Assembly (NCBI GenBank): GCA_945869735.1
Contig: CAMBPQ010000010.1
Span: 1-64,000, forward strand
DNA: 64,000 bases
Direction: 5' to 3'
Source: Planctomicrobium piriforme
GTDB taxonomy: Bacteria; Planctomycetota; Planctomycetia; Pirellulales; UBA1268
Shown: piece after piece, positions 53,938 to 62,627 of the stretch
Numbering within the stretch: position 1 is the first letter of the stretch
How the letters are laid out: each line of letters opens with the position of its first letter
Position numbers and translations under genes: made by a program
The notes under the pieces: generated by a model
The model's input: only the letters and a program-made list of their open reading frames with translations
What the model was told of the DNA's origin: nothing
The model's database searches: none

Positions 53938-56343
53938 TCAGCCGGCGAGGGACGATCTGAACACTATGCTCGCGAGCACGAACAGGGCCACGGTGCCGGC
54001 GGCGATAAACATGACGTATTGGCGGAGACTGCCGGTCTGCAGTTTCTTGAGCTCGAGGCCGGCGGACCAGGTCGCGCTGGCCGTCGCGTGGCCGAGGCCG
54101 TCGACCAGCGTCCGATCGATCCAGGCGTCGATGCCAGCCACCTGCCGCGCAGTCCAGGCGAGGCCGTTGATGAACGGGTCGATCAACCCCTGATCGATGC
54201 CACTGGCAACTGCTGCAAGCCGGTGGGCCGGCACGACGAACAGGGCGTGGTAGAGTTCGTCAAAATACCAACGATTCGCCAGAAAGATGAAGACCGGACG
54301 AAAGATCGTCGCGATCGCCGCGGGCGAGATCACCCGCCAGAGATACATCGCGGCCGCGAGCAGCACGCCGCCGAGGGCCGTCGCAAACGCCGTCATCGTG
54401 GCGGTGACATGGATCGTGCCCTCGTGGCTCAAGTACTCGGCAGGGACAGTGAGCGTCTGGCCGAAGGCAAACCCGCCCTGCACAGTCTCGGTAGTCCCGG
54501 CTGGCCGCGACTGCTCGAGCAGGTTAGCGATGCCGAAGCCGCCCGGGAGCGTCCAGCCAGCGACAACCGCGAGCACGGCGAGCACGAGCAGCGGCATCAC
54601 CATCACCTGCGGCGACTCGTGGGCATGCTCGGCGACGTGGTGGTCGCGAGGCGTGCCGGCAAACGTCATGAACCACAGCCGGAACATGTAGAAGGCGGTG
54701 AGGAACGCGCCACCAGCCACAGCCAAAAAGAGGATCGAATGCCGCGGGTTGGCCTGCGAGAAGGAGAGTGCCTGAGCCAGGATCGAATCCTTTGAGTAGT
54801 AGCCAGAGAGGCCGATCACGAACGGTATCCCCGCCCCAATGATCGCCAGACAGCCCACGAGCATTGTGCCGGCCGTGTAGGGCATCACCTTCGCGAGTCC
54901 ACCCATCTTCCGCATGTCGTTCGTGTGGCAGGCATGAATCACCGAGCCCGAACAGAGAAACAGGAGGCTCTTGAAGAAGGCGTGCGTCACGAGGTGGAAG
55001 AGGCCGGCGACCCAGCCACCCACGCCCAGGGCGAGCATCATGTAGCCGAGTTGGCTGACGGTGGAGTAGGCGAGCACCCGCTTGATGTCATTGGCGACCA
55101 GTGCGATCGTCGCCGCGATAAACAGCGTGATCGCCCCGATGTAGGCGATCACGAGGAGCACGTCGGGCGTGAGTACAGGAAAGAAACGGCCCACGAGATA
55201 CACGCCCGCCGCGACCATCGTCGCCGAATGCACGAGGGCCGACACCGGCGTGGGGCCTTCCATCGCGTCGGGCAGCCAGACGAAGAGCGGAAACTGGGCG
55301 CTCTTGCCCGCGCAGCCGCAGAAGATCCCGACGCCGGCGATGAACAGTAGCCACTTGCCGAAGCCTTCGGCCCGCCATGCGTCGACCTTGCCGGCAACGT
55401 CTCCGGGAGCCGTCTTCGCCACCTTCTCAGCGGCGGCGAACTTCACCATCCCATCCGGCACGCGGAGGGCATGCCCAGTCTCGGCCGGCCGCACCAGGCT
55501 GAAGAGCCCCGGCCTCGACACCGGCTGACCGTCAGGCCCGGGGACCTGGGAGTCGGCGAAATGGAGCGTCCCGAGGGCGCCCCACAGGGCCATCAGGCCA
55601 ATCAGCATCCCGAAGTCGCCCACACGGTTGAAGAGAAAGGCCTTGTTGGCCGCGTTCGAGGCGCTCTTCCGCTCGTAGTAAAATCCGATCAAAAACCAGG
55701 AACAGATGCCGACGAGCTCCCAGAAGATGAAGACCATCGCCAGATTGCCGGCGATCAGAATGCCCATCATCGAGAAGCAGAAGAGCGACAACGCCTGAAA
55801 AAAACGCGGAAAGCGGCCCGGCCGGTGCAGATGGCTGCCGTCAGTGAGATGTACCTCGTGGTCGGTCACCTCATGAAGTTCGTCGTGCATGTAGCCCGAC
55901 GCGTAGACGTGGATGCAGGTGGCGATGAAGGTCACCACCACGAACATCAGGATCGTGAGCGAGTCGATATACCAGCCGATCGAGAGCTTGAGCCGGCCAG
56001 CCTCATAAAGCGTGTACCAGTCCCCAGAGTAAGCCACCGGCGGCTGCACCGCGTGGCTGCCATGGTCAGCGTCATGACCGGCCGCATCGGCGTGGTCACC
56101 CGCATGAGCTGCGCCGTGATCGCCGCCATGATGGGCCGCGACGGCCGGATGGACGCCGAGCCACGACACAAAGGCGACAAGGGAAAGCACGAGCGACGTC
56201 ACGATCGCGGCAGTAGCGACCCAGGCTGCGTTGCGGCCGTGCGGCCCCATCCGCGGGCCGAAGAACAGGATCAGCACGAACGACGCCAGCGGCAGGAGCC
56301 AGGCCAGGCCGAGGAGCTGCGGAAGTTGGGAGGCGAGATCCAT
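53938..56343 (-). CDS. nuoL: NADH-quinone oxidoreductase subunit L with His-rich insertion
   Basis: 801 residues from ATG 56343 (the frame is open to a TTG at 56391). The usual length is about 615-650, so this one is long. Core motifs: FWELVGICSWFLIGFYYERK, NKAFLFNRVGDFGMLIGLMA, GKSAQFPLFVWLPDAMEGPT, PVSALVHSATMVAAGVYLVG and AYSTVSQLGYMMLALGVGG. Extra sequence: a His-rich segment at about 65-97 with nine His, just after the second membrane helix, and about 70 residues in the middle (about 280-350, including PGLFSLVRPAETGHALRVPD). The C-terminal lateral helix region (WSAGLELKKLQTGSLRQYVM) is present. Confidence 0.95.
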   Translation of the reverse strand: MDLASQLPQLLGLAWLLPLASFVLILFFGPRMGPHGRNAAWVATAAIVTSLVLSLVAFVSWLGVHPAVAAHHGGDHGAAHAGDHADAAGHDADHGSHAVQPPVAYSGDWYTLYEAGRLKLSIGWYIDSLTILMFVVVTFIATCIHVYASGYMHDELHEVTDHEVHLTDGSHLHRPGRFPRFFQALSLFCFSMMGILIAGNLAMVFIFWELVGICSWFLIGFYYERKSASNAANKAFLFNRVGDFGMLIGLMALWGALGTLHFADSQVPGPDGQPVSRPGLFSLVRPAETGHALRVPDGMVKFAAAEKVAKTAPGDVAGKVDAWRAEGFGKWLLFIAGVGIFCGCAGKSAQFPLFVWLPDAMEGPTPVSALVHSATMVAAGVYLVGRFFPVLTPDVLLVIAYIGAITLFIAATIALVANDIKRVLAYSTVSQLGYMMLALGVGGWVAGLFHLVTHAFFKSLLFLCSGSVIHACHTNDMRKMGGLAKVMPYTAGTMLVGCLAIIGAGIPFVIGLSGYYSKDSILAQALSFSQANPRHSILFLAVAGGAFLTAFYMFRLWFMTFAGTPRDHHVAEHAHESPQVMVMPLLVLAVLAVVAGWTLPGGFGIANLLEQSRPAGTTETVQGGFAFGQTLTVPAEYLSHEGTIHVTATMTAFATALGGVLLAAAMYLWRVISPAAIATIFRPVFIFLANRWYFDELYHALFVVPAHRLAAVASGIDQGLIDPFINGLAWTARQVAGIDAWIDRTLVDGLGHATASATWSAGLELKKLQTGSLRQYVMFIAAGTVALFVLASIVFRSSLAG

Positions 56344-56387
56344 AGATGCTCTGGCCGTGTGGCCTTCAATCGTCGAACGTGGAGTGA

Positions 56388-56765
56388 TCAACCCTTGAGA
56401 TCGTCGGCCCGGTCGACGTCGACCGTGGCGTGGTTGTTGTAAAAGTTGAGCGTGATCGCGAGCGCCACAGCCGCCTCGGCCGCCGCCAATAGGATCACGA
56501 ACAGGGCGATCACCTGCCCGTCAAGCCCCAGCGACCGCGACCCCTCGCCCTGAAGATAGGGAGAGGCGAAGGCGACGAAGTTGACGTTCGCACCGTTGAG
56601 CACGAGCTCGATCCCCATGAGCACGCCCAGGGCATTTCGCTTCATGGCCATGCAGACCACGCCCGACACAAACAGGATCGCGCCGACGACGAGGTAGTGA
56701 GCCACGCTGACCGGTTCGGTGATCAGCCCAAGGAGCGGGACGGCGGACGCGACGACGATGTTCAT
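56388..56765 (-). CDS. nuoK: NADH-quinone oxidoreductase subunit K
   Basis: 125 residues with three membrane helices. The conserved Glu in the second helix is visible (GVLMGIELVLNGANVNFVAF), and the third helix carries LAAAEAAVALAITLNFY with the second conserved Glu. An N-terminal extension of about 20 residues precedes the usual VAHYLVVGAILFVSGVVCMA. Overlaps the nuoJ stop by 4 bp (ATGA), showing translational coupling. Confidence 0.95.
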   Translation of the reverse strand: MNIVVASAVPLLGLITEPVSVAHYLVVGAILFVSGVVCMAMKRNALGVLMGIELVLNGANVNFVAFASPYLQGEGSRSLGLDGQVIALFVILLAAAEAAVALAITLNFYNNHATVDVDRADDLKG

Positions 56766-57496
56766 GGACGCCCCCCCGCCAGCACGGAACCACTGCGATG
56801 GCGCTCGCGGCCAATCGAAGCATGCTCGGCAACCGACGCAGGCGGCTCGACCGACGCCGCCACCTCGATGGCCCGCGGCACCTTGCGACGCTTGGCTCGG
56901 GCAAGGTAGGCGGCCCCGACGAGCACAACAAGCAGATGAATCGAAACGATCTCAAAGGGAAGCATGTAGCCAGGACGCTTGTTCGCGGCAGGAGCACCGA
57001 CGGCCGGCTCGTCGACGCGAACACCAACCAGCGACATCCCAATCGGCGTCGCGGCAGGTTCGGCGACCACGCCCGCGGCTGGCGCCCGCCACGGCTTGAC
57101 GGAAAACGCCGCCTGCAGGAGCAGAGCCAGCAGGGCCACGCCCACAATACCGGCGAGCACACGATCGCGGCCCGAGCCCTTGATCGCCACCAGCGGTGCC
57201 TGGGCCGTAAGCATGACTCCGAAAACGAGGAGCACGAGCGTGCCGCCGACGTAGATCATGAGTTGCATGGCGCCCAAAAACTCGGCACCGGCCAGAAAGA
57301 ACAGGCCGGCCGTCGCGCCGAGCGAGAGGACCAGATAGAAGGCCATCCGCACAACGTTGTCGGCGGCGACCACGGCGACCGCGAACCCGCAGGAGACCGA
57401 TGCAAACAGCAGAAAAAACAACGAGTGCCAGTTAATGGCAGCCACCGGGAGGGGCGCGGCGATCAGGGCACCTGCGATCATGGGGAGGGCAGACAT
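56762..57496 (-). CDS. nuoJ: NADH-quinone oxidoreductase subunit J
   Basis: 244 residues from ATG 57496, which overlaps the nuoH stop as TGATG. Five-helix membrane subunit: SLFFLLFASVSCGFAVAVVA, VVRMAFYLVLSLGATAGLFF, LAGAEFLGAMQLMIYVGGTL (the conserved pi-bulge helix), and VLLVFGVMLTAQ. After a loop, the last helix FEIVSIHLLVVLVGAAYLAR follows. The cytoplasmic tail (about 40 residues) is longer than usual. Confidence 0.93.
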   Translation of the reverse strand: MSALPMIAGALIAAPLPVAAINWHSLFFLLFASVSCGFAVAVVAADNVVRMAFYLVLSLGATAGLFFLAGAEFLGAMQLMIYVGGTLVLLVFGVMLTAQAPLVAIKGSGRDRVLAGIVGVALLALLLQAAFSVKPWRAPAAGVVAEPAATPIGMSLVGVRVDEPAVGAPAANKRPGYMLPFEIVSIHLLVVLVGAAYLARAKRRKVPRAIEVAASVEPPASVAEHASIGRERHRSGSVLAGGRP

Positions 57497-58698
57497 CACG
57501 GACTCACCTGCACGACCTTTCCGACATCCGCCGACCGCACCTTGAAAGCCCCGCCGGGGCCCGGCAGCCAACCCTCGCGAATCTCGCCCGCGGGCCGGCG
57601 CAGGCCCGGCACGAGGCCGCCCGGCAGGGCGATCTGCCAGAGCATGGCACCCAGAAACATGGCGGCCGCCAGCGGCGTGCAGTACTTCAAGCAGGTCATC
57701 ATTACCTGATCGATGCGGAGCCGGGGCAGTGTCCAACGAATCCACATCATGATCAGTACGCCGAGCGAGGCCTTGCCGAGCAGGTTTGCCATGCCTAGCA
57801 GCCGGACAAAATAACTGGCCGTGTCACCCGTGCCCTCGGAGAGGCCGAGGAGCGATGCCACCGGGACCGGACCGTTCCAGCCCCCCAGGAAGAGCAGCGC
57901 CGCGAGGGCGCTCACGAGAAACATGGAGCCGTACTCGGCCATGAAGAAGTAGCTCCACCGCAGGCCCGAGTATTCCGTGTGGAAACCGGCCACGAGTTCG
58001 CTTTCAGCCTCTGCAAGATCGAAGGGCGCGCGGTTGACGCTCGCCACCGCGCAGGTGACGTAGACCCAAAAGATCACGAACGTGAACGGGTCGTGAAATA
58101 GGTACCAGTTGGTGAGCCAGCCGGCCTGCTTCTCGGCGATCGTCACCAAATCCATGCTGCCTGCGAGCATCACTGGCACGACCACGCACATGCCGAGCGG
58201 CACCTCGTAGCTGACGACCTGGGCCGCTTCCCGCATCGCCCCAAACAGCGACCACTTGGAGGCCGATGCGTAGCCGGCAAGGATCACGCCGAAAACTTCT
58301 ATGCCGAGCACCGCGATCACGAAGAACACGCCTACATTCATCCGCTGGCCGATGAAGTCGAAGGCGAATGGCAGGGCGATGAACGCACAGAACGACGCGC
58401 AGAAACTGACGTAGGGAGCCAGTCGAAAGAGCATCCCGTCGGCCCCGTCGGGCATCAGGTCTTCCTTGGCGAGGAGTTTGAGCCCGTCGGCAAGCGACTG
58501 CAGCCAGCCGAACTTGCCCCCCGTCCGCGTCGGGCCGAGGCGGTCTTGGATGCGGCCGGCAATCTTCCGCTCGGCCCAGATGAAGACGAGCGCTCCGCCC
58601 GCGATCACGTTGAGGATCAGTGCGGCCGCCACGCCGGCCGTGACCGACCATGCCAACCATGCCGGCAGGCGCACTGTGTTGATCAGGAATTCAGCCAT
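57496..58698 (-). CDS. nuoH: NADH-quinone oxidoreductase subunit H
   Basis: 400 residues; forms the quinone-access channel at the junction of the two arms. Hallmarks: FIWAERKIAGRIQDRLGPTR, GWLQSLADGLKLLAKEDLMP, ILAGYASASKWSLFGAMREA, AQVVSYEVPLGMCVVVPVML, NRAPFDLAEAESELVAGFHT and EYSGLRWSYFFMAEYGSMF. A 286-bp gap holding repeat R1 copy 3 separates it from nuoD, unlike the tight spacing downstream. Confidence 0.96.
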   Translation of the reverse strand: MAEFLINTVRLPAWLAWSVTAGVAAALILNVIAGGALVFIWAERKIAGRIQDRLGPTRTGGKFGWLQSLADGLKLLAKEDLMPDGADGMLFRLAPYVSFCASFCAFIALPFAFDFIGQRMNVGVFFVIAVLGIEVFGVILAGYASASKWSLFGAMREAAQVVSYEVPLGMCVVVPVMLAGSMDLVTIAEKQAGWLTNWYLFHDPFTFVIFWVYVTCAVASVNRAPFDLAEAESELVAGFHTEYSGLRWSYFFMAEYGSMFLVSALAALLFLGGWNGPVPVASLLGLSEGTGDTASYFVRLLGMANLLGKASLGVLIMMWIRWTLPRLRIDQVMMTCLKYCTPLAAAMFLGAMLWQIALPGGLVPGLRRPAGEIREGWLPGPGGAFKVRSADVGKVVQVSP

Positions 58699-58811
58699 TC
58701 GGGTCGCTATTTCCCGGCAAAATCCGAGTTCGTGAAAAATCGCACGAAGTTTGCCCTACACCATCCCTTTTCACAAGTCCCGGCCGCAAATCGGCATTCA
58801 TCCAAACAACT

Positions 58812-58970
58812 CCAGCGCATCTGTCTTTGGTGGAGCGGCGAGCAGGCACCTTGGAGGAGGGAGGCAAGGGGGTCGGCGAACGCTCGAGGAGTGTCGGGCC
58901 GCCGCGGCCCTTAGCGACGAGACTTTTGCCGCCCCCGAGCCGGCAATCCACGTCAGTTGGACGCGCTCGA
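58812..58970 (+). repeat. R1 dispersed element, copy 3 (inside the nuo cluster)
   Basis: Begins CAGCGCATCTGTCTTTGGTG and ends TTGGACGCGCTCGAGG; conserved centre GGCGAACGCTCGAGGAG and GACGAGACTTTTGCCGCCCC. It occupies most of the nuoD-nuoH gap; the nuoD stop (TAG, 58985-58987) is about 15 bp beyond its right end. Confidence 0.87.
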
Positions 58971-58984
58971 GGCCCGACGCCTAG

Positions 58985-60193
58985 CTACCGATCGATCTCA
59001 CCCATCACGATGTCGAGACTGCCCACGATCGCCGGCACGTCGGCGATCAGGCAGCCGCGACAGAGCTCGTGCGCGACGGCGAGATTCGAGAACGAGCTCG
59101 ACCGTGCCCGCACCCGCCAGGGGATCGCGGAGCCGTCGCTGACGAGATAGAAGCCCATCTGTCCCTTGGGGCACTCGGTCTCGAGGTAGGCGTCGCCGGC
59201 CGGCATCTTCTCGGTGAGCTTGAGCGGTTCGCCGAGCGGCCCCTTGCAGGCCGAGTAGCGGTCGATGGCCTGCCGGACGAGGTCCATCGACTGCACCACC
59301 TCGAGCATCCGCACGAAGAAACGGTGCCAGCAGTCGCCGAGCACGGCGTCGGCCGGCACAGCCGGATAGACGTGGTCGCGGGGATAGTGGCCGTCCTTCA
59401 TCACGGCCACCTCGAAGGCATAGCTGTCGTACATCGCCGTGTAGATCGCCTCGCCGTCGCGGCGCATGTCCTGATCGACACCGCTTCCGCGAAGCACTGG
59501 GCCGGAGCAACCGTATTCGATCGCCAGTTCGGGGGACATCACGCCGATGTTGGCGGTTCGTTTCACGAAGATCGCATTCGTCGTGAGCAGCGCGTGGTAT
59601 TCCTGGATGATCGGCTCGAACTGCTCCAAAAATGCCTCGCACTTCACGAGCCAACCCGACGGCAGGTCGGCCGTCAGTCCGCCCACGGTGATGTAGCTGT
59701 AGGTGAGGCGGGCGCCGCACGCCTCCTCGAAAAGGTCCAGGATCTTCTCCCGCTCGCGGAAGGCGTAGAGGAAGGGGCTGAACGTCCCAAGGTCGAGGCC
59801 GTAGGCCCCCATACCCACGAGGTGGCTGGCGATTCGATTCAACTCAACGATCAAGACCCGCAGGTGCCGGGCCTTCTCGCTGACCTGATACTTCATGAGT
59901 TTCTCGACGGCGAGGGCCCAGCCGAGATTCATGTTCATCGCAGCGAGATAGTCCATCCGGTCCGTGTACGGAATCCACTGCCTGTGAGTCAGATTTTCGC
60001 CGATCTTCTCGGCGCAGCGGTGCAGGTAGCCGATGTGCGGCTCCACCTCCGACACGACCTCCCCGTCTGTGCGGAGCACGAGCCGGAGCACACCGTGAGT
60101 GCTCGGGTGCTGCGGCCCCATGTTGACGAGCATCTCGTCGGTGCGAACGTCGAACTCGATGATCCGCGGGTCGTCGTCGAGCATCTGTGCCAT
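58985..60193 (-). CDS. nuoD: NADH-quinone oxidoreductase subunit D
   Basis: 402 residues. 49-kDa-type subunit lining the quinone pocket. Motifs: NMGPQHPSTHGVLRLVLRTD with the quinone-site His, EPHIGYLHRCAEKIGENLTH, RMDYLAAMNMNLGWALAVEK, RVLIVELNRIASHLVGMGAY, GCSGPVLRGSGVDQDMRRDG and the C-terminal DVPAIVGSLDIVMGEIDR. The start at 60193 lies 2 bp after the nuoC stop. Family-normal length. Confidence 0.97.
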   Translation of the reverse strand: MAQMLDDDPRIIEFDVRTDEMLVNMGPQHPSTHGVLRLVLRTDGEVVSEVEPHIGYLHRCAEKIGENLTHRQWIPYTDRMDYLAAMNMNLGWALAVEKLMKYQVSEKARHLRVLIVELNRIASHLVGMGAYGLDLGTFSPFLYAFREREKILDLFEEACGARLTYSYITVGGLTADLPSGWLVKCEAFLEQFEPIIQEYHALLTTNAIFVKRTANIGVMSPELAIEYGCSGPVLRGSGVDQDMRRDGEAIYTAMYDSYAFEVAVMKDGHYPRDHVYPAVPADAVLGDCWHRFFVRMLEVVQSMDLVRQAIDRYSACKGPLGEPLKLTEKMPAGDAYLETECPKGQMGFYLVSDGSAIPWRVRARSSSFSNLAVAHELCRGCLIADVPAIVGSLDIVMGEIDR

Positions 60194-60195
60194 GG

Positions 60196-60732
60196 TTATC
60201 TTCCCCTGATACCGTGATAATCGAGCGGCATCTCGTAATCCTTGCGGAGCGGATACCCTTCCCAGTCCTCGGGGCAGAGAATCCGTCGCAGGTCCGGGTG
60301 ACCGGTGAACCAGATGCCGGAGAGGTCATAGACCTCTCGCTCGTGCCAGTTCGCGCCCCGCCACACTCCGCACACACTCGGGATCTCGGGCAGTTCGCCG
60401 GGCACGTCGGACTTCCACCGAGGCAGCTTCGTCTTGAGCACGAGACTCACGCGGGCGGCGGTGCTCCAGAGGTGGTAGACCATCTCGGTGTGCGGTTGCC
60501 AGGCAACCTTGGCGGCCTTCTTCGGATCGATTTCAAACCAATCGATGGCCGTGATGCACTGCAGCGAGTCGAACCGCACCGGGCTCGATTTTGCGAGCCA
60601 CGCACAGACATCGGCAATCCGCTCCGGAGCGACATCGATCCACGGGTCGATCGCCTCGAGATTGCGGCCGACGACGGCGCCTGGCACGGCAGCGTCCAAC
60701 TGATCCAAGAATCCGGGGCCTCGCATGGTCAT
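60196..60732 (-). CDS. nuoC: NADH-quinone oxidoreductase subunit C
   Basis: 178 residues from ATG 60732 (or ATG 60726). The 30-kDa subunit, recognised by [36 protein letters not shown] and the signature [20 protein letters not shown] followed by [20 protein letters not shown]. Not fused to nuoD or nuoB. It directly follows nuoA after 52 bp; nuoB, normally between A and C, is missing. Confidence 0.95.
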   Translation of the reverse strand: MTMRGPGFLDQLDAAVPGAVVGRNLEAIDPWIDVAPERIADVCAWLAKSSPVRFDSLQCITAIDWFEIDPKKAAKVAWQPHTEMVYHLWSTAARVSLVLKTKLPRWKSDVPGELPEIPSVCGVWRGANWHEREVYDLSGIWFTGHPDLRRILCPEDWEGYPLRKDYEMPLDYHGIRGR

Positions 60733-60784
60733 CGGCAGTGGCTCGTCACGGTGGATGGTGGTTTCAGGGAAGCAGTCGCAGCAG

Positions 60785-61432
60785 TTACCGAGTGACCGAC
60801 CGGCCCGCGGAACCGGACCTCTCAGCCGAGACGGCACGGACCCAGTCGAGGTCGCCGCGATACCAGACGTAGGCAAAGCCGGCCAGAAGGATTGCAAAGA
60901 AGGCCGCCATGTCGACGAGCGCCGTGCGGGCCAGCAGCGAGCCGGCCCGGGCAACCGTCCATTCGCCCTGCGCCTGCTCCGGCGACTTGTCGCCGCGGGA
61001 CATCTCGAGATGCCGGGCTTCTGCGATGGTGGGCGTGAACAACGGGCCTTCGGCGGCGGGCACAACGGGCTCGTGGACGCCAAGTTCCCGGATCAGGCCG
61101 GTGGCGGCTGACGTCAACCCGCCATCGGCTGTCGCGGTCGCAAACGTGGGATCGGTGAGTTGCGTCGCCTTTCCGAAGACGGTGGCCCACGGGAAGAAGA
61201 GGGCCACCTCGACGTCGAAGATGATGAACAGCAGAGCGACCACGTAGAACCGCAGGTCGAACTGCACGAAACTCGAGCCGATGGTCGGCTCGCCGCACTC
61301 GTACACCTCGAGTTTCTCGGTGTTGGGCATCCGCGGCCGCACGAGCCTGCCAACCAGGAGATTCACCGCCAGAAATGCCCCTCCCACCGCGACGAAGAGG
61401 GCGACGTAGCCGGCGATCAGCGTGGGGTGCAT
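60785..61432 (-). CDS. nuoA: NADH-quinone oxidoreductase subunit A with large loop insertion
   Basis: 215 residues against about 120-147 usually. Three membrane helices: [20 protein letters not shown], then after [20 protein letters not shown] the second ([20 protein letters not shown], with the conserved acidic FDVE), and the third ([20 protein letters not shown]). Between the second and third lies an extra segment of about 75 residues (about 90-165; [37 protein letters not shown]). The insert is hydrophilic. Second gene of the operon. Confidence 0.93.
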   Translation of the reverse strand: MHPTLIAGYVALFVAVGGAFLAVNLLVGRLVRPRMPNTEKLEVYECGEPTIGSSFVQFDLRFYVVALLFIIFDVEVALFFPWATVFGKATQLTDPTFATATADGGLTSAATGLIRELGVHEPVVPAAEGPLFTPTIAEARHLEMSRGDKSPEQAQGEWTVARAGSLLARTALVDMAAFFAILLAGFAYVWYRGDLDWVRAVSAERSGSAGRSVTR

Positions 61433-61465
61433 GATGGTCTGTGGAGGCGGAGACGTACGGAAGGA

Positions 61466-61993
61466 CTACTGGTTGGGACCGCCGTGGACGGGTTCCACGA
61501 TCACCTTCGAAGCGGAGACCGCGGTTGGGTTGAGCGTCGCACGGCCCCACGCCACTTCCACCGGAAGCCGGGCAAAGTCAACGATGGTGCCGTCACGGCT
61601 GTAGCAACTGAGGTCCATCGTCGATCCCATGAAGATGCAGTCGACCGGGCACGGTTCGACGCACAGGGCGCAGAACATGCATTTCGAATAGTCGATCGTG
61701 AACCCGCTGACCATAAAACCTTTCCCGTTCTCGACCCGCTCCTTGCCGATATAGATACAGTCGACAGGGCAGGCCTTCGCGCACTGGTCGCAAGCGATGC
61801 AGGTCGTCAGATCGAAGCGATGGAAACCGCGGTAGCGGGCGGCGACCGGGGCGGGCAGTTCGGGATACTCAAAATGTTCGGTGAACGTTCGCCGCTTTTG
61901 GTCGTAGGTGCTGCTAAAAACCCGTAGGGTCACGAGCATGCCCTCGAGCACGGTGCCGATTGCCGTGAACAAGTTGCGGAACCACTCGCGCAT
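61466..61993 (-). CDS. nuoI: NADH-quinone oxidoreductase subunit I
   Basis: 175 residues. Carries two [4Fe-4S] clusters (N6a, N6b) through the motifs CIACDQCAKACP and CMFCALCVEPCP. The N-terminal amphipathic region (LEGMLVTLRVFSSTYDQ) anchors it at the membrane. It is the first nuo gene in this run, upstream of nuoA, a rearranged order compared with the usual A-N operon where I follows H. Confidence 0.95.
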   Translation of the reverse strand: MREWFRNLFTAIGTVLEGMLVTLRVFSSTYDQKRRTFTEHFEYPELPAPVAARYRGFHRFDLTTCIACDQCAKACPVDCIYIGKERVENGKGFMVSGFTIDYSKCMFCALCVEPCPVDCIFMGSTMDLSCYSRDGTIVDFARLPVEVAWGRATLNPTAVSASKVIVEPVHGGPNQ

Positions 61994-62372
61994 TCGGACA
62001 ACTCGCGGGAAGGTTGATCAGGGGTGAACGACCGCGAAAGTATAGGTGCGTCTCACCGCCCAACAAGACGCCGTCGTTGTGACCGGCACGCAGCGTCACA
62101 CGGTGCGATGCCCGAGACGGGGCCCGGCCCCGAGAGACCGCCGAGGGAAGGCAGCGGTGACCGATCGCCTGCCTTCCGCCAAGTGTCCGTCCGGCAGATT
62201 TCTGAGAATTCGCGATCACAAGGGACTCAAACGACTTATTTCCGTGACGTATTGCCGCCTCCAGCGAGCGGAAGAGGCACGGAAATTACTTGACGACCCA
62301 CCGGAAACCTTTATATTTAGGAAGTTTGCGGCGTCCGCGGGCGACGGATCCGCACAGCCAAGGAATGGCCCC
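61994..62372. promoter_or_regulatory. 379-bp divergent region between nuoI and csrA copy 2
   Basis: No gene; must hold the promoter of the nuo run on the minus strand and of csrA on the plus strand. A good sigma-70-like promoter for csrA is TTGACG (62290-62295), 16 bp, TATATT (62312-62317), about 55 bp before the ATG. I see no equally clear box for nuoI. Confidence 0.5.
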
Positions 62373-62627
62373 ATGCTCGTACTGTCGCGGAAGAAAGACG
62401 AGAGCATCGTCATCAACAACGATATCACGATCGTTGTCGTGGAGATTCGGGGCGACAAGGTCCGGCTCGGCGTCGAGGCTCCGAAGGAAGTGCCGGTGCA
62501 CAGGCGTGAGGTCTTCGAGGCTATTGCCCGCGGTGAGCCCGTTGATACCGCCGTCGTCACGACGCCAACCGTGGAGGCGACTCCAGCGGACGCAACGCCT
62601 CAGGATGAATCTGGCCTGAACGGCTAG
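62373..62627 (+). CDS. csrA: Carbon storage regulator CsrA, copy 2
   Basis: 84 residues from ATG 62373 with AAGGA at 8-nt spacing. Canonical CsrA core: [55 protein letters not shown]. The C-terminal tail of about 25 residues (TPTVEATPADATPQDESG) is acidic/Thr-rich, unlike the basic tail of copy 1, so the paralogues may differ in partners. It is not next to fliW. Its TAG stop begins the short R1 copy 5. Confidence 0.95.
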   Translation: MLVLSRKKDESIVINNDITIVVVEIRGDKVRLGVEAPKEVPVHRREVFEAIARGEPVDTAVVTTPTVEATPADATPQDESGLNG

